This document shows, piece after piece, positions 59,050-64,000 of a stretch of DNA of 64,000 nucleotides. The DNA lies in the NCBI GenBank assembly GCA_002633025.1, contig NMRB01000326.1, positions 237,760 to 301,759 of the forward strand. The letters run 5' to 3'. The notes under the pieces were generated by a model. It was not told where the DNA came from. It saw nothing but the letters and a program-made list of their open reading frames with translations, and did no database searches. The position numbers were made by a program, and so were the translations under genes. The first letter of the stretch is position 1; each line of letters starts with the position of its first letter. The DNA comes from Notospermus geniculatus (taxonomy: Eukaryota > Nemertea > Pilidiophora > Heteronemertea > Lineidae).

Positions 59050-60067
59050 CTTTGTGCAACAGGAGTTTACTTTCAGTTATAAACAAAGTTAAAAGAAATG
59101 GCTTTGTGCGGTTGGTGGAAGAAGCACTCGAGGCTCCAATGAGCCAGATACGACCTAAGTCCCTCCTCGCTCGCTTATCTATTTTTGGTAAGACTGTTGT
59201 CTTCTTTCATGTCTGAGATCTCTCCTGCAGCATACGTTGTCGTCTGCCAAGCAACACGACACTGAAAACAATATCGTTCCTGAGGTGACAACGACTGTGG
59301 TTGGATGCCCTGAATCAGTTCCAGTTTTTGTAAAAGCGATAACAAACCCTTTATCGGAAAGCGCTCATGGAAGGTGCCTTGCCGATGTCGAATACTTTTT
59401 GAAATAAGCGCGGAGCTAGAGACGTTTGGAAGATTGTCTTGCACTTTACTTCATCGTGTCGCGTGGCGCAGCTGGCTGTCGAATAGGGAAAGTGCTGATG
59501 CAGCTGAGCCAAAGCCGAGCCGGCAGCAACGGTCACTCCCGAGGTTCATGCCTATCCGATAGACTCCCATAGACTCATTGGTCAATAAGCAGTCATAACA
59601 TGACGGAGCATATCCATTGGATTATTCACGCGCTGTAAAGTCAGTTTACTCAGGTGGAGAGCCGATTGATATCAGTCCAACGGCTGTAATTGGGCCGACC
59701 GAGTCAATATAACTTCGTCAGATGTTAATTTAGTTTGGAGAGGACAGGACTTATCTTGAACACGTTATCGACCGTCGGGGACACCTTTATATCGACTAAA
59801 ATGAGAACATGCAAATATTACATACAGAGGATATCGGAGCCCTTCCCCAGCCGGCCAAAAGTTTCACATGTCTACGTCTGGTGCTGGCGATCACCAGTCC
59901 TATATCACAAGCTGTCGCCATTTTCGGTCATGTGACCGCACGACATCATGGCGTCAGCGAATCGTAGGGAAGATCCGCGTCATGCTCCTCGGAGTGGCCA
60001 ATCAGCGTTGGACTTCGTTACAGATGTTTGCTGCGCCTGACAGAACATAATCGCCCAGTCTAGAGGG
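59050..60067. other. Sequence filling the copy-1 gap, no recognised gene
   Basis: It corresponds to the N run at 46746-47253. Short frames are present (for example 59175-59444 on the minus strand), but none has a recognisable motif or splice context. Confidence 0.5.
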
Positions 60068-60606
60068 TCGAAGGAGCCTCAGGCCTTGAGTCTCTCCCAT
60101 GTGACAAACCGATCTGATATCGTGGACTGCTGATGATGCTCATACAGTGACCGAGCAGAGCAATAAACCCATTGTCATTAAAAAGATCAGTACACAACCA
60201 TTATTATCGTCCAGACATATCAAACAGGTGTCAATTTTCGTTCCAGATCAATCAATCAAACACATAAACAGAGAGAGAAACCGATAATTCATCACTCAGA
60301 GACGTGTTTTTTTTCTACCAACTGAAAGCGAGTGAGACGCGACTGGCGCCGGACAGCCTCGCAGGACATAATGCCAGAAGAAGTTCTGTCTGTTCATGCA
60401 CAAGTCAGCAATTCTACAGGACAATGGTGTGAAAGAAATTACTTATGTCTGGGAAGTGTTGATGACGGAATACTATTACATTTGTATATTGCATTTGTCA
60501 GAAGTAGAACAAGCCCATGTATGTACTTTTGCGGGATTTAAACCTGCGACATCTCGCATGAAGCAACCCTCGCCAGCATTGGGACAATAGTGCTCAGCAC
60601 TGGATG

Positions 60607-60696
60607 GCGATTTTTGCTCAGTGGTGGGCCCTGTCGTATCTTATTGCTGTCAAGGGGTCCCATATGCAAGAGGCAGTGGGGTCGAATCCAGCAGAA
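60607..60696 (+). repeat. tRNA-derived SINE-like segment, copy 2
   Basis: Counterpart of 47786-47875, with A-box-like TTGCTCAGTGGTGGG at 60614 and B-box-like GGGGTCGAATCC at about 60678. Confidence 0.5.
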
Positions 60697-61401
60697 GTGC
60701 TATATTGGTGTTGACTTCCTGTGTTTACGGGGAAAAGAAATTGGTGTGACGCGTAGGGTAGCCAGAAAACGCCGAAGGGGACTGAGTGGTCTTTCCTTGA
60801 TCATATTCAACTGGCATTCACATTACAACATAGGCTCGCGTGCGTGAAGCAGTAATAGGTTTCTTGCCTAAAGGAGAGAAGAACCGACTGGCTTTGATGC
60901 AAACCCAAACTTTCTACCTCGGAGTCCGTCGCTGGAGTACCACAACAACACCATTAAACCCAAGAGGCCATTTACCATCCAGGACATGACATCTCATCTA
61001 TTCGTTGTCCCGGGAGTTTGGCAACTGAGACAAGATCGGTAAGTCAAAAGCCGGATAAGTCATCCCGTATACCTCATCTGCCAGCTTCCCCATTACGGCA
61101 ACACCCCACGAGGAACAGGTGGATGTCACTTCATAGAATGATTAGCCCATCGTCTTACTACCTAAAAGATGACACCCACGAGACAGCAGGGTGTTATACA
61201 GTGTACAAGGAAGGATGCCTCATTTCTGACAAAAAACAATCAAACATGTTCTGCCTTGGGCAGGTGTTGGTGAACCACACGTCGATTGAAAGGTAGGCCT
61301 TGATCTGCTCATTTCGAACTTCTTTGGAAGAAGTTTCGAAGCGACCGACGTCGGCGACATCATGAGGTCAGCAGTAGCCAGTGCTGACATGCACCGGACT
61401 G

Positions 61402-61600
61402 AATGAGGAACCTGCAGAACTACCGCTACTGGGAGGCGCTGTGAGCGGTTGCACCTTTTTTGACGTCTCGTCCGTGTTGCACTGCGTCAAGGACGTCGTG
61501 ACACGACGTCATTACGTTGCTTTGCTCTGTTTTTCACGTCTTCGATACAACCACTCACAGCGCCGACCTGTCGGGATAAAAAGTTATGCGGGTTCCCATT
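61402..61600. repeat. MITE, AATGAGGAACC family, copy 3
   Basis: Counterpart of 48582-48781. The right tip has lost two bases (GGTTCCCATT instead of GGTTCCTCATT), so its inverted repeat is damaged. Confidence 0.88.
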
Positions 61601-63136
61601 GCGTCAAGTTGATCAGACCCCGATTACACCGTTGGTACTGCAAATCGGAAACCGCCCGGCTGGTCAGAGGTTGAAGCAGAAGCTAGCCTATTCGTTGATT
61701 AACTCGGAAATGGAAACACTTTTGTCAGACAACACGAGCTCTTGTGATATCTTTTTCATTTGGAAGAATATATATTGAATATGCCAATCGTAGCCTATAA
61801 CGAGAAAAAACGGAGGTAATTGGAAGAAACACGAGGCTGGTAAACGAGTCTAGACGAGAACATAATATCGGTTTTAAGAGTGCTAAAGGGAAGCTTGGAT
61901 TCCATAGCTCTGAGCTATTTCCTCTTGCCCTTTACCTCAGCCAAATATGCACTCTTCAAGTCGCGTCAGACGCCCTTATAAGGGCCGAGTTCATCGTACC
62001 GGAGGGGAAGGGCTGCAGAAAGCTGTTACTTACCCGGTGTTATGTCCGCTGTACACGATCAAATTTTTCATCCATTTTTTTTGGAAACTCCGATTCTGGG
62101 TCTGTTGAGGCTTCAATGTATCATGGAGGTATTATTGAATACCTCCATGAATGTATAAACCCGCATGTAGGCCGTTATTGAGCATATTCAGAAAATTGGA
62201 TGAAAAATTTGATCGTGTACAGTGGGCATTAAACCACTTTCGTATTGTCAAGGACAAACTTAGGGAAGAGGACATCCCATTAGAGAGGGTAATAGATGAA
62301 ATCTTGGAGTTGACGAACTTTTCTTTCAAAACCTGTCACATCAAAATTAGACATTGTCAATCCGTTTACGGCTGATTGTTCAACTCACACCCTCCGTTAT
62401 CAGATTTGGTAAAACCTCTCCACATTATCCCTCCCTGAGATCGGATTCCCGAATCAATCCCAACTCTTGATAATCACCTCATTAAAGTTTTCATTTCAAA
62501 TAAAATATCCGGTGTAGCTTTCAGAAAATAACCTTATTATTTAGTGACACCTCATTTAACTTGTCGTAGAATAACGAATCTGATGATGAAATGCGTAATT
62601 TCCAAATAAATCGAAATCTACAAATGAGGTATTAACGGGCTCGCCTGCCGTGGTTTCTAATTCTGGCACTGATTGGTGATGGCATTAAGTTTCATTCGTT
62701 TTCTCTCATTTGGTTGTCTGTCATCTAAAGCCTGGTCATCATCACGAATTTATCTCGATAGAAACTCAAAACTGCGAGCAATGGAGAGTTTAGAATCGTA
62801 CCGAATGGTGTCGTCATTTCGGAGCACTGACCCCAGGTCCGTCTCCATGCCCACTAATGGCGAGTCGCAACAAGCCGTTACATGATGGAGCATTCCGGAG
62901 GACATGAAATGAATTCACGTAACAATAAGGTTTCTGTCAGTAGTGAGAGGAATGTCGGGCTGCAAAGCGTCACCATACTCAAAAGCCATTGATGCTCCTT
63001 CAAACCGGCCAATTAGGATTGACATCCTTATCGGCTACATCTGGGTCCTTCCCTGAAGACGGGTCATACATAGCGTGACCACGAACACTAAAGCGGCGAA
63101 TCTACTGACGCGATTTTGGCTTGACACGGGGTTGCG

Positions 63137-63190
63137 ATCCCTTGCGATCACCTTATATGGCAAACGGAAGTCAAGGTGATCGTAAGGGAT
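63137..63190. repeat. Short hairpin, copy 2
   Basis: Counterpart of 50303-50356 with the same 18-bp stem and a slightly different loop. Confidence 0.7.
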
Positions 63191-64000
63191 AGTATAAGGA
63201 AAATGGGAGGATCTGGATGGAAGACCCCATCTCAAGCCAAAATCGCGTCAGTGGATTCGTCGCTTTATGCAGTGAATAAAAGGCTTTGTTCTTTCCTGTC
63301 TTGTTGCTTCTGAACAAAGCTTTTTCCGCGTCTGTCGTTGTCGCGCCTTGAATAAACAACTTGACACCGCCACCACGACCGCGAACGCCGCGGCAAATGC
63401 TTTGTCCTTTCCTCGCCCCGTGCTTCTGAACAAAGCTTTCCCTCATTCGCGTCGTGTTTGTATAAACACCCCTTGACACTGACGTTAAGGACTGCCAACC
63501 TGGTTACTCCTACACGGCTTGCATATAAAGATTGTGCGACAAAAAACGGTAAAAGCGAAGAGAAATGATGGGCTAATGTTCTGACGACATTGATAACCCT
63601 CTGGATGGACACTAATGGAAACGGGGGCGCTTTCGACACGATGGTTGTCTTTCTTATGCCGCTCTGCTCAACTTCAGTGACAAGATGGTAACATCATGAT
63701 GGTAATGAAGGAAATAATCAGATATTCACCCAGGTATCTACTCTGTGTCAATTAGGACTGATGAAGGCGGTTAAACGCATCATGTGGTAATCAGCCGGTT
63801 CTTTCTGGCTTGCACCCTCCGTCCCCTGGGATAGGGAGCGAGTGCTTCTTTTGCTTTGACAGCTTACTGTTTCTTGAGGTAGACACCTACAAGTAAGCCT
63901 CCCGGGACATCAGTGTCACCACGTGTTACTAGTAAAACCTCAACGACAGCTTGATGAAATGACACGGCCCGTATTCGTTTACAATAAATCGGAAAGTCGT

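Larger units (their letters stand above)
51552..64000. repeat. 12-kb duplicated unit, copy 2 (runs off the window)
   Basis: Direct repeat of 39484-51173. It contains 1018 bp (59050-60067) that fill the N gap of copy 1. Compared with copy 1 it has a 216-bp Harbinger-type insertion and a 38-bp insertion, and it lacks a few short stretches, for example about 19 bases before 54950. No gene recognised. Confidence 0.95.

Overview
The window is nuclear DNA from an animal, most likely an invertebrate deuterostome such as amphioxus, a hemichordate or an echinoderm. Coding exons are small and split by short GT-AG introns. Coding density is very low. The non-coding DNA is full of short inverted-repeat elements (MITEs) and of 'taggcctac' and 'acatgta' motifs, which I associate with marine deuterostome genomes. 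I cannot fix the species from sequence alone. There are no prokaryotic features: no operons, no rRNA and no CRISPR.

Three protein-coding loci can be supported, all on the minus strand. (1) 16294-21106 is a 14-exon NEK11-like Ser/Thr kinase. Every junction keeps frame and the exons sum to 2001 nt (666 residues plus stop). (2) 26378-26600 is one exon carrying TM6-TM7 and helix 8 of a thyrotropin-releasing-hormone-receptor-like GPCR; no TM1-TM5 exon was found in the window. (3) 29146-30183 is an intact, apparently intronless, 345-residue rhodopsin-class GPCR of unassigned ligand.

Layout. 1-16200 is non-coding and rich in MITEs. It includes a 1.6-kb near-duplicate pair (11409-12964 and 12966-14617) bounded by single N characters, which looks like two alleles placed in series. 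16294-21200 is NEK11, with a candidate 5' region to about 22040. 22040-26377 holds MITEs, a 19-bp tandem array and unannotated spacer. 26378-30183 holds the two GPCR loci. 30184-39483 is non-coding, with large foldback elements, a short-motif array (31334-31497) and another duplication around a single N (34043-35017).

39484-64000 is dominated by an approximately 12-kb direct duplication: copy 1 is 39484-51173 or beyond, and copy 2 is 51552 to the window edge. The copies differ by scattered substitutions, small indels, a 508-N gap in copy 1 and a clean 216-bp transposon insertion in copy 2. No recognisable gene lies in the duplicated unit. It may be a real tandem duplication or two haplotypes assembled in series.

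The genes do not form a shared pathway that I can see. NEK11 is a cell-cycle/DNA-damage kinase family and the GPCRs belong to neuropeptide-type signalling. The strongest non-genic signal is the natural comparison of near-identical copies, which shows filled and empty sites for several small inverted-repeat elements, including Harbinger-type ones with TTA/TAA target duplications.
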